From Rhizobium sophorae (lineage in GTDB: Bacteria; Pseudomonadota; Alphaproteobacteria; Rhizobiales; Rhizobiaceae): a stretch of DNA of 64,000 nt. Location: assembly GCF_013087515.1 (NCBI RefSeq), contig NZ_JABFCN010000011.1, forward strand, positions 20,646-84,645, read 5' to 3'. Made by a program: the position numbers and the translations under genes. A model generated the notes under the pieces. The model was given only the letters and a program-made list of their open reading frames with translations, made no database searches and was not told the DNA's origin. This document shows, piece by piece, positions 26,090 through 35,121 of the stretch (within the stretch, counting starts at the first letter, position 1; each line of letters begins with the position of its first letter).

Positions 26090-26103
26090 TTGTACGACAA
26101 CCC
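26090..26103. promoter_or_regulatory. Shared GntR-type operator, site 3
   Basis: TTGTACGACAACCC is identical over 14 bases to the operator before the Liv-type operon (6245-6258). It lies between the divergent CUT2 binding-protein gene and GMC oxidoreductase gene, 86 and 119 bases from their starts, so one protein could control both. Confidence 0.75.
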
Positions 26104-26221
26104 TTCAAGACGATAACCGTACCCTTTCTCTTGACGCGGGGCAAGAGACTTGAGATTGTGATCGCAGATTGATGCCCGGACAACGAGGAAATCCCGGTTT
26201 TCAGGACTTACGGAGGAGAGA

Positions 26222-27832
26222 ATGCCTGATTACGTCATCGTCGGGGGCGGCTCGGCGGGATGCGTGCTTGCCGCGCGCCTGAGCGAGGATTCGGATGTTT
26301 CCGTGACCCTGCTGGAGGCCGGCCCGCGCGACAGCAATATGTACATCCATCTGCCCGTCGGCTTCTTCAAGATGACGGCAGGTCCGTTTATCTGGGGTTA
26401 CGAGACGGTCGCCGGGCGCGAGATTGCAGGGCGCAAGATGGTCTATCCGCAGGCCCGCGTGCTTGGAGGAGGCAGCTCGATCAATGCCCAGGTCTTCACC
26501 CGCGGCTGCCCCGAAGATTATGACGGATGGCGCGATCTCGAGGGATGCACGGGGTGGGGCTATGAGGATGTGCGTCCCTATTTCCGCAAATCCGAAGGTA
26601 ACGACACGTTCGGCGGCGCCCATCACGGCACCGAAGGGCCGCTCGGCGTCAGCTCGCAGACCCCGCACGCCTTGACACGCGTTTTCGTACGCGCCGCGCA
26701 GGAAGCTGGCCTGCCTTTCAATCCCGATTTCAATGCTGGATCACAGGCCGGTGCGGGCTTTTACCAGACGACGACCCGCAACGGCCGCCGCAGCAGTACG
26801 GCCGTCGGCTATCTGAAGCCCGCCGCGCACCGCAAGAACCTGACGGTCCGCACGGACACCGCCGTCAATCGCATCGTTATCGAAAACGGCTGCGCCGTCG
26901 GCATCGAGATCATCGAAAACGGCCGGCCGGTGCTGTTGCGCGCCGAGCGCGAAGTGATTCTGACATCTGGCGCCATCGGCTCGCCGAAGATGCTGATGCT
27001 CTCGGGCCTCGGGCCCGCCGATGAACTGCGGGCACTCGATATCGACGTGATCAGAGATCTGCCGCAGGTGGGCAAGAACCTCCAGGATCACATGGATGTC
27101 GACGTTCTCGCCGAACTCACCGGCTCCCATGGCATCGACCGTTACAAGAAGCGTCATTGGCAAGTCGCAGCCGGCATCGAGTATGCGCTGTTCGGCAAGG
27201 GGCCGGTGGCATCTACTATCGTCGAGGGTGGCGGATTCTGGTGGGGCGATCGCGCCGAGACGACACCTGACCTCCAGTTCCATTTCCTGCCCGGCGCAGG
27301 CGTCGAGGAAGGTATTGGCGGCGTGCCGGGTGGCAACGGCTGCACGTTAAATTCCTACCACGTGCGCCCGCGTTCGCGTGGGCACGTGACGCTGCGCTCG
27401 AAGGATCCGACCCTGCCGCCGGCGATTGATCCGAACGCCTTTGCCGAACCCTACGATCTCGAACGAGCCATCGATGGCATCAAGATCAGTCAGGAAATCC
27501 TGTCGCAGCCTGCCTTCCGGCCATTCGTCAAGCGGCTGCATCTGCCAGACGGCAACATTCGCACGCAGGAGGAATACCGTCAGTTTGCCCGGCAATATGG
27601 CCGCTCCGCCTATCATCCCGTCGGCACCTGCCGCATGGGTGGCAGCGACGACGCCGTCGTCGACCCGGAACTCAAGGTCCGCGGAATCGATCGGCTGAGG
27701 GTCTGCGACAGTTCCGTCATGCCGCGGCTGATTTCGTCCAACACCAATGCCGCAACCGTGATGATTGCCGAAAAGGCGGCCGATATTCTCAAAGGCGTCC
27801 TGCAACGGCAACCGCAGCACGATTACGCATGA
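26222..27832 (+). CDS. GMC-family FAD oxidoreductase (choline/alcohol dehydrogenase type)
   Basis: A 536-residue flavoenzyme. The N-terminal FAD-binding fingerprint is PDYVIVGGGSAGCVLAARLSE (residues 2-22). The GMC signature regions include ARVLGGGSSINAQVFTRG near residue 80 and TSGAIGSPKMLMLSGLGP near 245. The C-terminal active-site region has SAYHPVGTCRMG and NTNAATVMIAEKAADIL. It oxidises a primary or secondary alcohol such as a polyol, sugar or sugar acid. It starts an operon with a glycerate kinase overlapping by 4 bases and shares an operator with the CUT2 transporter, suggesting the two act on the same imported compound or its breakdown product. Confidence 0.86.
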   Translation: MPDYVIVGGGSAGCVLAARLSEDSDVSVTLLEAGPRDSNMYIHLPVGFFKMTAGPFIWGYETVAGREIAGRKMVYPQARVLGGGSSINAQVFTRGCPEDYDGWRDLEGCTGWGYEDVRPYFRKSEGNDTFGGAHHGTEGPLGVSSQTPHALTRVFVRAAQEAGLPFNPDFNAGSQAGAGFYQTTTRNGRRSSTAVGYLKPAAHRKNLTVRTDTAVNRIVIENGCAVGIEIIENGRPVLLRAEREVILTSGAIGSPKMLMLSGLGPADELRALDIDVIRDLPQVGKNLQDHMDVDVLAELTGSHGIDRYKKRHWQVAAGIEYALFGKGPVASTIVEGGGFWWGDRAETTPDLQFHFLPGAGVEEGIGGVPGGNGCTLNSYHVRPRSRGHVTLRSKDPTLPPAIDPNAFAEPYDLERAIDGIKISQEILSQPAFRPFVKRLHLPDGNIRTQEEYRQFARQYGRSAYHPVGTCRMGGSDDAVVDPELKVRGIDRLRVCDSSVMPRLISSNTNAATVMIAEKAADILKGVLQRQPQHDYA

Positions 27833-29127
27833 CGATCCTTCCCAGCGCAAATCATTCCATGACCCATTCCATCCCCTCGCCCCGTAAATTCCTGACCTCG
27901 CTTTTCAATGCCGCCGTCAAGGCAGCCGATCCGCTGACCGGGATCGCGGCGCATCTGCCGGAAAGGCCGCAAGGCAAAACCATCGTCATCGGCGCCGGCA
28001 AGGGGGCAGCGCAGATGGCCCGGGCCTTGGAGAGCCTTTGGGATGGCCCGCTCGAAGGCGTCGTCGTCACCCGCTACGGCTATGGCTGCGAGACAGAACA
28101 TGTCGAGATCATCGAAGCCTCGCATCCTGTGCCCGATGCGGCAGGCCTTGCCGCATCGAAGCGGCTGGTCGAGACGGTGAAGGATCTCTCCGCCGATGAT
28201 CTCGTCATCGCACTCGTCTGCGGCGGCGGCTCAGCGCTGCTGCCATCTCCGCCGGAAGGACTGACGCTCGAAGACGAGATAGCGCTGAACGAGATGCTGC
28301 TTGCCTCGGGCGCTCCGATCTCGGCGATGAATGTCGTGCGCAAGCATCTCTCGACCATCAAGGGCGGGCGGCTGGCGGCGGCGACCAAGGCCCGCGTCGT
28401 CAGCCTGATCGTCTCCGACATCCCGGGCGACAACCCCGCCCATGTGGCATCGGGGCCGACGGTGCCGGATCGCTCGACCCGGCACGAAGCACTTGAGATC
28501 ATCGCCCAGTACGGCCTCGAGCTGCCGCAGGCAGCAATCGATCACCTCAATTCGGCCGCAGCCGACGCACCGCTTCCCGGCGATCCGACCTTTGCCCGCA
28601 ACACTCACCACATCATTGCCTCGGCCGGTGTATCGCTCGAGGCCGCAGCCGCGCTTGCCCGCGCGAGCGGCATCGAGGCCGCGATCCTGTCGGATGCGAT
28701 CGAGGGTGAATCCCGCGACGTGGCACTCGTCCATGCGGCCATCGCCAAGGAAGTGTCCGGCCGCAACCGGCCGTTCGCCAAGCCCGCAGTCATCCTTTCC
28801 GGCGGCGAGACCACGGTGACATTGCGCTCAAAGGGCGGCAAGGGGGGACGCAACGGCGAGTTCGCGCTGGCAGCAGCACTTGCCTTCGACGGTTACGATA
28901 TCCATCTCCTCGCCGCCGACACGGATGGTATCGATGGCTCGGAAAACAATGCCGGAGCCTTTGCCGACGGTTCGACCGTCAAGCGCCTGCGCGCCGCCGG
29001 CCTCGATCCGCGTCGCATTCTCGATGCCAATGACAGCTATTCCGGCTTCAAGGCGATCGGCGACTTGTTCGAAACAGGGCCCACCGGGACCAATGTCAAC
29101 GACTTCAGGGCGACCCTGATCCTTTAA
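27829..29127 (+). CDS. Glycerate 2-kinase, MOFRL family
   Basis: A 432-residue kinase of the GckA/TtuD type that phosphorylates D-glycerate to 2-phosphoglycerate. Visible features are VIGAGKGAAQMARALE (about 51-66), VCGGGSALLPSPPEG, the SDIPGDNPAHVASGPTVPD segment, and the C-terminal MOFRL domain with TDGIDGSENNAGAFADG. It overlaps the GMC gene by 4 bases (ATGA); an internal ATG at 27859 is an alternative start. It feeds three-carbon acids into central metabolism, for example after reduction of tartronate semialdehyde by the beta-hydroxyacid dehydrogenase family enzyme at 13119-14027. Confidence 0.86.
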   Translation: MTILPSANHSMTHSIPSPRKFLTSLFNAAVKAADPLTGIAAHLPERPQGKTIVIGAGKGAAQMARALESLWDGPLEGVVVTRYGYGCETEHVEIIEASHPVPDAAGLAASKRLVETVKDLSADDLVIALVCGGGSALLPSPPEGLTLEDEIALNEMLLASGAPISAMNVVRKHLSTIKGGRLAAATKARVVSLIVSDIPGDNPAHVASGPTVPDRSTRHEALEIIAQYGLELPQAAIDHLNSAAADAPLPGDPTFARNTHHIIASAGVSLEAAAALARASGIEAAILSDAIEGESRDVALVHAAIAKEVSGRNRPFAKPAVILSGGETTVTLRSKGGKGGRNGEFALAAALAFDGYDIHLLAADTDGIDGSENNAGAFADGSTVKRLRAAGLDPRRILDANDSYSGFKAIGDLFETGPTGTNVNDFRATLIL

Positions 29128-29257
29128 TCGATAGCGGCCATGCAACATCTACTCTTCATCGGTAAGCTCAACCAGCCGACCTCCTAGTTCCGTAGCACCA
29201 ACGGCGATTTACAAGAACGTCATGGCCCGGCGCAATTCCGTGTGTATGGTTACAGTG

Positions 29258-29268
29258 TTGTACGACAA
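29258..29268. promoter_or_regulatory. Shared GntR-type operator, site 4
   Basis: An exact copy of TTGTACGACAA, 90 bases before the start of the third aldo/keto reductase. It places that reductase in the same regulon as the Liv-type and CUT2 transporters. Confidence 0.7.
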
Positions 29269-29358
29269 GCTGTTTGCATCTATCATGGATCGCTATGGGC
29301 CGGGGCGGTTCGCTTAAACAGAAACCATGCCGCACAAAAAGGAAGGGGCAGGAGATCA

Positions 29359-30390
29359 ATGTCGAAGATGCAGACGAGAGCGGTGACCGCACCGGGATTG
29401 CAGATCACCACGATGGGGTTGGGAGGAACTGGGCTCGGCAACATGTATCGCGCCACCGACCCAAAGGCTGCGCATGATACGGTCCATGCCGCCTTCAACA
29501 ATGGTCTGCGGTACTTCGACACCGCTCCCGTCTACGGCTTCGGCTTGGCCGAAGCCCGTCTCGGCGACGCCATTCAGAGCCTTCCGCGCTCGGAGATCGT
29601 CATATCATCAAAGGTCGGTTATGATCTGGTCCCTATTCCCGATAGTGAAGTAAAGCCGGTCCTGTGGGATGGGGCACCACCATTTCGCGCCGATTTCGAT
29701 TATTCCCGTGATGCGGTGCTGCGCTCCATCGAGGGGTCGTTGAAGCGCCTGCAGACCGATTACATTGATATGCTCGCCATCCATGATCCCGATGAAGCAA
29801 TCCATTTTCAGCCGGGCGAAGACCCCTTTGCGCGCAGCCGCTTCAAGGAAGCGATGGAAGGAGCATACCCGACGCTTGATGACCTGCGATCCCAAGGCGT
29901 CATCAAGGCGATAGGCGTTGGCATCAACCAATGGCAGATGCTGTCCGACTTCGTCGAAGCAGGCCAGTTCGACTACTTCCTTGTGGCCGGGCGTTACACC
30001 CTGCTTGAACAGGAGCCGCTGGCGACCCTCTTTCCGGCCTGCGAAAGGAAAGGAACGAAAATCGTCATCGGCGGACCCTACAATTCCGGAATTCTTGTCA
30101 CCGGGCCTGTCAAGGATGCGACATTCAACACCAAAATCGCCCCCCCGGCGGTCCTGGATCGCGTCGCCCGCCTCCATGCTGTTTGCGAGAAGCACAATGT
30201 TCCCCTCCCCGCTGCCGCACTTCAGTTCCCTCTAGGGCACAAGCAAGTCGTCAGCGTCATTCCGGGCGCGCGTTCCGTCGCCGAACTGGAGCAAAATCTC
30301 GAATTTATGCGGTGGCCTATCCCGACAGCGCTATGGTCCGAGCTTAGGGAAGAGAACCTCATCGACCCGGCAGCGCCGCTGCCTAGTTGA
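29359..30390 (+). CDS. Aldo/keto reductase, D-threo-aldose 1-dehydrogenase type (paralogue)
   Basis: A 343-residue enzyme clearly paralogous to the reductase at 3286-4281. Both have LRYFDTAPVYGFGLAEARLG-like active sites, a SSKVGYDLVP segment and the GRYTLL and FNSGI/YNSGI blocks near the middle. ATG 29359 follows GGGGCAGGAG; the longer in-frame extension would lie within the operator region. It stands alone behind an exact TTGTACGACAA site. It may prefer another sugar or anomer than its paralogue, or supply extra aldose dehydrogenase capacity. Confidence 0.82.
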   Translation: MSKMQTRAVTAPGLQITTMGLGGTGLGNMYRATDPKAAHDTVHAAFNNGLRYFDTAPVYGFGLAEARLGDAIQSLPRSEIVISSKVGYDLVPIPDSEVKPVLWDGAPPFRADFDYSRDAVLRSIEGSLKRLQTDYIDMLAIHDPDEAIHFQPGEDPFARSRFKEAMEGAYPTLDDLRSQGVIKAIGVGINQWQMLSDFVEAGQFDYFLVAGRYTLLEQEPLATLFPACERKGTKIVIGGPYNSGILVTGPVKDATFNTKIAPPAVLDRVARLHAVCEKHNVPLPAAALQFPLGHKQVVSVIPGARSVAELEQNLEFMRWPIPTALWSELREENLIDPAAPLPS

Positions 30391-30574
30391 GTAGCCGGCA
30401 ATAGACTTTAGGATATAAGTACTGGTTGCAAGCCCGAGTCCCACATAAAGGCAATCGGCGTGCGATGACGCTTGAGAGATAGCTGCCCGTTCATGTGGCG
30501 AAGAAAAACGAGCTACCCGGCAGCGAGCGAGCGGAACTGGAAGTCGCGTTCGATGCAGTCGGGTTTCACTCGGC

Positions 30575-32086
30575 CTACCCCCTGAGCTGGCTGGCCGCCA
30601 GCCGCCGCGATTGCGGCATCAGCAGTTCTGTAGCCTCAAGATATTCGCCGAGCAATTGCTTGTAGATTTCATGCGCCGCGAGATCGGGCGCGATGACCGT
30701 CGCTTCCTGTTGAACTGCTTCGGCCGCCGCGAAGAGATCAGGTACGAGGCCGGAGCCGGTGGCAGCCGCGGCAGCCGCGCCAATGATGGTGAGATTGGCC
30801 TCGCGTGGCAGTTCGACGGGCATGCCGATTGCGTCGACAGTCGCCTGCAACCAGAGCCGGTTCTTGGCATAGCCGCCCGACGAGACGATACGCTCGACCG
30901 GGACTTCCAGTTCGCCCGCGCGCTTGAGCACATTGGCCGAGGCCAGCGCCACGCTTTCGATCGCCGAGCGATAAAGGCTGGCGCGATCATGGCCGAGCGA
31001 CAGGCCGATGACGGCGCCGCGCAATAGCGGCTCGCGATAGGGCGTGCGGTTGCCCATGAAATAATCGAGCGTCACCAGGCCGGTGCCGCCGACGGGTATT
31101 GCGGCAGCTTTCTCGCGGAGTGCCGCACTGCCCGCCGCATCGAGTTCGAACAGTTTCTTCTCGAACCAGGTCAGCACCGATCCGGCGGAGACCTGGCCGG
31201 CTTCGACCAGCCAGTGATCGTCGACCAGCGCATGCGGATAGGGACCCCAGAAGCCATCCATCGGCCGCTGGCTATCGAGCTGGAAGAGCTGGACTATGGA
31301 GGTGCCGCCGATCATCAGCATCTCGCCTGATTTCATGGTTCCGGCCGCCACCATGCCGATATGGGCATCGACGCCGCCCTGTGACAGGAGGGGGCGATTG
31401 GCGAGGCCGAGATGATCGGCAGCGGCGGCACTGACGACCTCGACCGGCGCGCCAACGGCGAAAATATCAGGCGGCAATTTTGCCTCCAGACCCTCGACGC
31501 CGAATTCGGCATAGAGTTCGGCGGGAAAGCGCTTCTGGACAGAATCGTAGTTCCATTTGCAGGTAGCGTTCATCCGCGAGCCGACCCATCGGCCGGTCAG
31601 CATGAAATTAATATAATCGAGGCATTCGCAGATGATGTCGGCATCGGCATAGACCGCCGGCTCATGGTGGGCGAGCCACATGGCCTTGGAGATCAACCAT
31701 TCCGATGCATTGGCGCCGCCGGCATAATCCATGACGGGATTGTTCGACCGGCTACTGCGCTCGGCTTCATCGGCGGCGCGACAATCCATCCAGAGTAGTG
31801 CTGGGCGCAAGGGCGCGCCATCGAGCTTGCAGGCCACGACGGTCGATGCTGTGGTGGCAGCACAGATGCCTGATATCTCGGGTGAACCGAGGTCGCGCAT
31901 CAGGCCGCGGCTGGCCCGGCCCAGCGCATCCCACCAGTCGAGCGGCGATTGCTCGGCCCAGCCGGGGCGCGGATAGATGGTCTGGTATTGCTCCTCGCGT
32001 TCGCCCAGCATGCGGCGTGTTTCAAGATCGAACACGCCGACCCGGATGCCGCCGGTGCCGAAATCCAGACCGAGGAGTTTGGCCAT
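30575..32086 (-). CDS. FGGY-family carbohydrate kinase
   Basis: A 503-residue sugar kinase. The N-terminal phosphate loop GLDFGTGGIRVGVFD and the C-terminal ATP-binding SSGGYAKNRLWLQ (about 407-419) are clear, and GGVDAHIGMVAAGTMKSGEML lies between. FGGY kinases phosphorylate polyols or ketoses such as ribulose, xylulose, erythritol or glycerol. It is the last gene of a long leftward operon (from 41010), 20 bases after the zinc dehydrogenase. A second FGGY kinase in the same operon (35903-37423) differs in the substrate region. The substrate is unknown. Confidence 0.85.
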   Translation of the reverse strand: MAKLLGLDFGTGGIRVGVFDLETRRMLGEREEQYQTIYPRPGWAEQSPLDWWDALGRASRGLMRDLGSPEISGICAATTASTVVACKLDGAPLRPALLWMDCRAADEAERSSRSNNPVMDYAGGANASEWLISKAMWLAHHEPAVYADADIICECLDYINFMLTGRWVGSRMNATCKWNYDSVQKRFPAELYAEFGVEGLEAKLPPDIFAVGAPVEVVSAAAADHLGLANRPLLSQGGVDAHIGMVAAGTMKSGEMLMIGGTSIVQLFQLDSQRPMDGFWGPYPHALVDDHWLVEAGQVSAGSVLTWFEKKLFELDAAGSAALREKAAAIPVGGTGLVTLDYFMGNRTPYREPLLRGAVIGLSLGHDRASLYRSAIESVALASANVLKRAGELEVPVERIVSSGGYAKNRLWLQATVDAIGMPVELPREANLTIIGAAAAAATGSGLVPDLFAAAEAVQQEATVIAPDLAAHEIYKQLLGEYLEATELLMPQSRRLAASQLRG

Positions 32087-32106
32087 GCGAACGTGACTCC
32101 CTGGGC

Positions 32107-33123
32107 TTACGGCCTGAACATGATTTTCGAGAAGAATTCGCTCTTGTTCTTGATTTTCTCGAACATTCCCGGAAGCGCCTCCAAGCCAAGCTCATGGGTA
32201 ATCATGAACTCCCACTTGAGCCTGCCGCTCGCGAGACTGTCAAGCGTCACCGTCCACTGCTTGCCGGGATAGGGCGCGCCGAAGGAATTCCACGCGCCGT
32301 GCAGCGAGACTTCCTGACGGAGGAAATGCTGGAAGGTCTTGTTCTCCAGCGTGATGTCGCCCACGGGGATGCCGATGAAGACGACATGGCCACCGGGCGC
32401 CGCAAGCTTGGCCGCGACATTGATGGACGAATTGTGCCCGGCCGCCTCGACGATGATATCGCATTTGACAGCGGGCGGAATCTGGCCGGTCACCAGGAAG
32501 GTCTGATCGGCGCCGGCTTCGCGTGCCTGGGCGAGTTTCTCGTCCGAGACGTCGATCGCGACGACTTCCGTACACCCCATCAGCTTCATCCACTGGATGG
32601 CGAAAAGGCCGATCGGGCCGCAGCCGATGACCGCACCGCGCTGGCCGGCGGTCGGCGGCGCTTTCCAGATAGCGTGCAGCGCGATCGAGGCCGGATCGAT
32701 CATTGCCGTGGCGCGCGGGTCCATGCCTTTTGGCGCGCGCAGCAGGTTACTCACGGGAACCGCGACGAACTCGGTATAGGCGCCATCGCGGCGCGAGCCG
32801 AAGTAATCGTAGTCCCGGCAGCGGGAGAAATTGCCGGTCATGCACTGGTCGCATTTGTAGCAGGGTAACATGGGCGGCATGCCCATCAACTCGCCCACCG
32901 AGAAGCCTTCGACGCCCTCGCCGATCTCGGTAATGTGGCCCGAGAATTCATGGCCGCAGACGATCGGCATCTTGTGGGCGCCCTTGATCAGCATGCGAGG
33001 AATGTCGGACCCGCAGACGCCGACGGCTGCAACCCGGAGCATGACATGGCCGGGCTTGAGCTCGGGCTTCGGGATATCTTCGAGGCGGATGTCGCCGGGT
33101 GAATACATGACGGCTGCGCGCAT
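32107..33123 (-). CDS. Zinc-dependent alcohol (polyol) dehydrogenase, MDR family
   Basis: A 338-residue medium-chain dehydrogenase. The catalytic zinc site is visible (VCGSDI near residue 38 and GHEFSG near 60), and the structural zinc lobe has CYKCDQCMTGNFSRC. The Rossmann loop is GCGPIGLFAIQ. It resembles galactitol-1-phosphate and L-threonine or sorbitol dehydrogenases. ATG 33123 starts MRAAVMYSPG; a 39-residue longer frame is rejected because it lacks family resemblance. It lies between a glycerol-dehydrogenase-like gene and an FGGY kinase, so it probably oxidises a polyol before phosphorylation. Confidence 0.85.
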   Translation of the reverse strand: MRAAVMYSPGDIRLEDIPKPELKPGHVMLRVAAVGVCGSDIPRMLIKGAHKMPIVCGHEFSGHITEIGEGVEGFSVGELMGMPPMLPCYKCDQCMTGNFSRCRDYDYFGSRRDGAYTEFVAVPVSNLLRAPKGMDPRATAMIDPASIALHAIWKAPPTAGQRGAVIGCGPIGLFAIQWMKLMGCTEVVAIDVSDEKLAQAREAGADQTFLVTGQIPPAVKCDIIVEAAGHNSSINVAAKLAAPGGHVVFIGIPVGDITLENKTFQHFLRQEVSLHGAWNSFGAPYPGKQWTVTLDSLASGRLKWEFMITHELGLEALPGMFEKIKNKSEFFSKIMFRP

Positions 33124-33152
33124 GGAGTGGTCCTGTCTTTCAAGAAAATTGG

Positions 33153-34259
33153 TCAGCCCTTGAAGCTGCTGGTAAAGGCATCGGTAGCGATGATCGCATC
33201 GCGAACAATGGCAACGGAAAGCGGCACCGCCACTTTCCATGTGGGCGAACCCTCGGCGAGGGCTGCTTCCGCGACCCGCTCGATATCAGCGCGGCTCACG
33301 GAGGCGAGGTTGAGGTCGGCGAGCCGGGTGGGAAGGCCGAGCGACCGGCAGAAGGTGGTCATCTCGCTGATCTCAGCGAGCGGCCGGCCTTCGAGCATCA
33401 GCAGGCAAAGGACGCCGAAGGCGACCTTTTCGCCATGGAAGAAGCCGTGGGTTTCATCGAGCACCGTCAGGCCATCGTGGATGCCGTGGGCTGCCGAGAC
33501 GCCGCAATTCTCGAAGCCGAGGCCGGAGAGAAGCGTGTTGGCCTCGATGAGGTTTTCGACGGCTGATGTCAGCGCACCCCTTTCGGCCGCGAGCTTAGCG
33601 TCCAGCGCATCGCGCATCAGCACGTCATGGCAGGCACGCGCGATGGCGATGCCGGCGGCCGGCGGCAGCATGTTGGGTCGGACGAGATTGTTGGAATTGG
33701 AATCGAGGTTGGACCGCGCTTCGAACCAGGTCGAGAGAGCGTCGCCGATTCCGGCCACGAGAAAGCGCACCGGGGCACGGACGATCACCGCGCTATCTAC
33801 CACGACGATATCGGGATTGCGGCCGAGGAAATGCGCTTCCTGATAGACGCCCTCATCGCTGTAACGCACGGCGATCGCACTGCAAGGTGCATCGGTGGAA
33901 GCGATGGTCGGCACGATGACAATGCGTCCGCCGGTCGCGATGGCCGCCATCTTGGCCGTATCGGCCGTCTTGCCGCCACCTATGCCGACGACGACACTCG
34001 CGCCCGAAGATTTTACGAGCGCTGTGACGCGGTCGATTTCACCCTGCGAGCATTCACCGTTGAAGCGCTCGAGCTGGTAGGCGAGGCCCGCCCTCTCCAT
34101 GCTTTCCTTAAGAGTCGGGCCATACTGATCGAACACGAACGGGTCGGCCAGCAGGAGCGCCTTGTCACCAAGCCCGGAGGCATGTTCACCGAGTCGGGTC
34201 AGTTCGCCGGCGCACTGGATGTATTTGTTCGGCCCACCGAAGGAACGGCCACCAGACAT
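33153..34259 (-). CDS. Iron/zinc-containing alcohol dehydrogenase, glycerol dehydrogenase (GldA) type
   Basis: A 368-residue group III alcohol dehydrogenase. Visible are the NAD-binding GIGGGKTADTAKM (about 93-105), STDAPCSAIAVRYS, and the metal ligands in GIGDALSTWFEAR, SAAHGIHDGL and FFHGEKVAFG. Such enzymes oxidise glycerol or small polyols to ketones. ATG 34259 has an AAGGAG site eight bases upstream. In this operon it joins a zinc dehydrogenase and two SDRs, four oxidoreductases in a row, which suggests stepwise oxidation of a polyol or cyclitol. Confidence 0.86.
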   Translation of the reverse strand: MSGGRSFGGPNKYIQCAGELTRLGEHASGLGDKALLLADPFVFDQYGPTLKESMERAGLAYQLERFNGECSQGEIDRVTALVKSSGASVVVGIGGGKTADTAKMAAIATGGRIVIVPTIASTDAPCSAIAVRYSDEGVYQEAHFLGRNPDIVVVDSAVIVRAPVRFLVAGIGDALSTWFEARSNLDSNSNNLVRPNMLPPAAGIAIARACHDVLMRDALDAKLAAERGALTSAVENLIEANTLLSGLGFENCGVSAAHGIHDGLTVLDETHGFFHGEKVAFGVLCLLMLEGRPLAEISEMTTFCRSLGLPTRLADLNLASVSRADIERVAEAALAEGSPTWKVAVPLSVAIVRDAIIATDAFTSSFKG

Positions 34260-34347
34260 GGAGATAACTCCTTTAAGCACAATCGTGCATCAACTTTACA
34301 TTTGTAGACGAGTGGGCGCAGTTCGCCCGCTCGGCATTCGTTTTGTG

Positions 34348-35106
34348 CTACCAGCCGCCGTTCACATAGCCGCCATCGACGGGTAGCGTGGTGCCGGTGA
34401 CATAGAGGGCGGCGGGAGAAGCCAGAAACAGGCAAGTTCCGACGAGATCATCCACGGTGCCCCAGCGCTTGAGCGCGGTGCGATGCTTGATCTTGCCGGC
34501 ATATTCCGGCACCGACCAGAGATCCTGAGTCATCGCGGTCTTGTGGTAACCGGGGGCGATCGCATTGACGCGGATGCCATCTGGGCCGAATTTGTGCGCC
34601 AGCGCTCGTGTCAGGCCGACGATGCCCGTCTTGCTCGCGCAATAGGCCGGCACCCGGTCATCGGCGAGATAGGACAGCATCGAGGCGGTATTGATGATGG
34701 CGCCTTTCGACTGCTTGAGCAGCGGATGCGCCGCCATGGCCAGCCGCATCGCGCTGTTCATGTTGACGTCGATCACTTCGAGATAGGCATCTTCGTTGAA
34801 CTCGTTATCCGGCTTGACGATGCCGGCGGCATTGACCAGCACAAAGAGCGAGTCGAGCGCCGGGACGAACTTGTCGATTGCCGCCCGATCGCGCACATCC
34901 AGATGCTCGAACCGGATGCCCGAGAGCGCCGGATCATTCCTGATCTTGTCCAGCTTCGCCTGTGACGTTCCAGTGGCGACGACCTCCGCACCCATGCCGG
35001 CAAAGCCCTGCGCAATCGCCAGGCCGATGCCGCTCGTGGCGCCCGAAACCAGCACCTTCTGGCCCGCATAGAGGTCCTTGCGGAACGTATCCAATATCTC
35101 TTGCAT
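34348..35106 (-). CDS. Short-chain dehydrogenase/reductase
   Basis: A 252-residue classical SDR. The cofactor loop SGATSGIGLAIAQ is near residue 22, followed by NAAG, the catalytic Ser in NTASMLSY and the YCASK pair near 155. The C-terminus ends LPVDGGYVNGGW as usual. ATG 35106 follows GAGGAGG. It lies 15 bases from the next SDR, whose sequence differs, so the two probably handle different sugar-alcohol carbons. Confidence 0.84.
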   Translation of the reverse strand: MQEILDTFRKDLYAGQKVLVSGATSGIGLAIAQGFAGMGAEVVATGTSQAKLDKIRNDPALSGIRFEHLDVRDRAAIDKFVPALDSLFVLVNAAGIVKPDNEFNEDAYLEVIDVNMNSAMRLAMAAHPLLKQSKGAIINTASMLSYLADDRVPAYCASKTGIVGLTRALAHKFGPDGIRVNAIAPGYHKTAMTQDLWSVPEYAGKIKHRTALKRWGTVDDLVGTCLFLASPAALYVTGTTLPVDGGYVNGGW

Positions 35107-35121
35107 CAAATCCTCCTCAAA

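Noticed and set aside
30391..30574. Possible gene fragment between the third aldo/keto reductase and the FGGY kinase
   Set aside because: A short readable stretch (VHVAKKNELPGSERAELEVA) has no start and no family I can name, so it was not listed as a feature.
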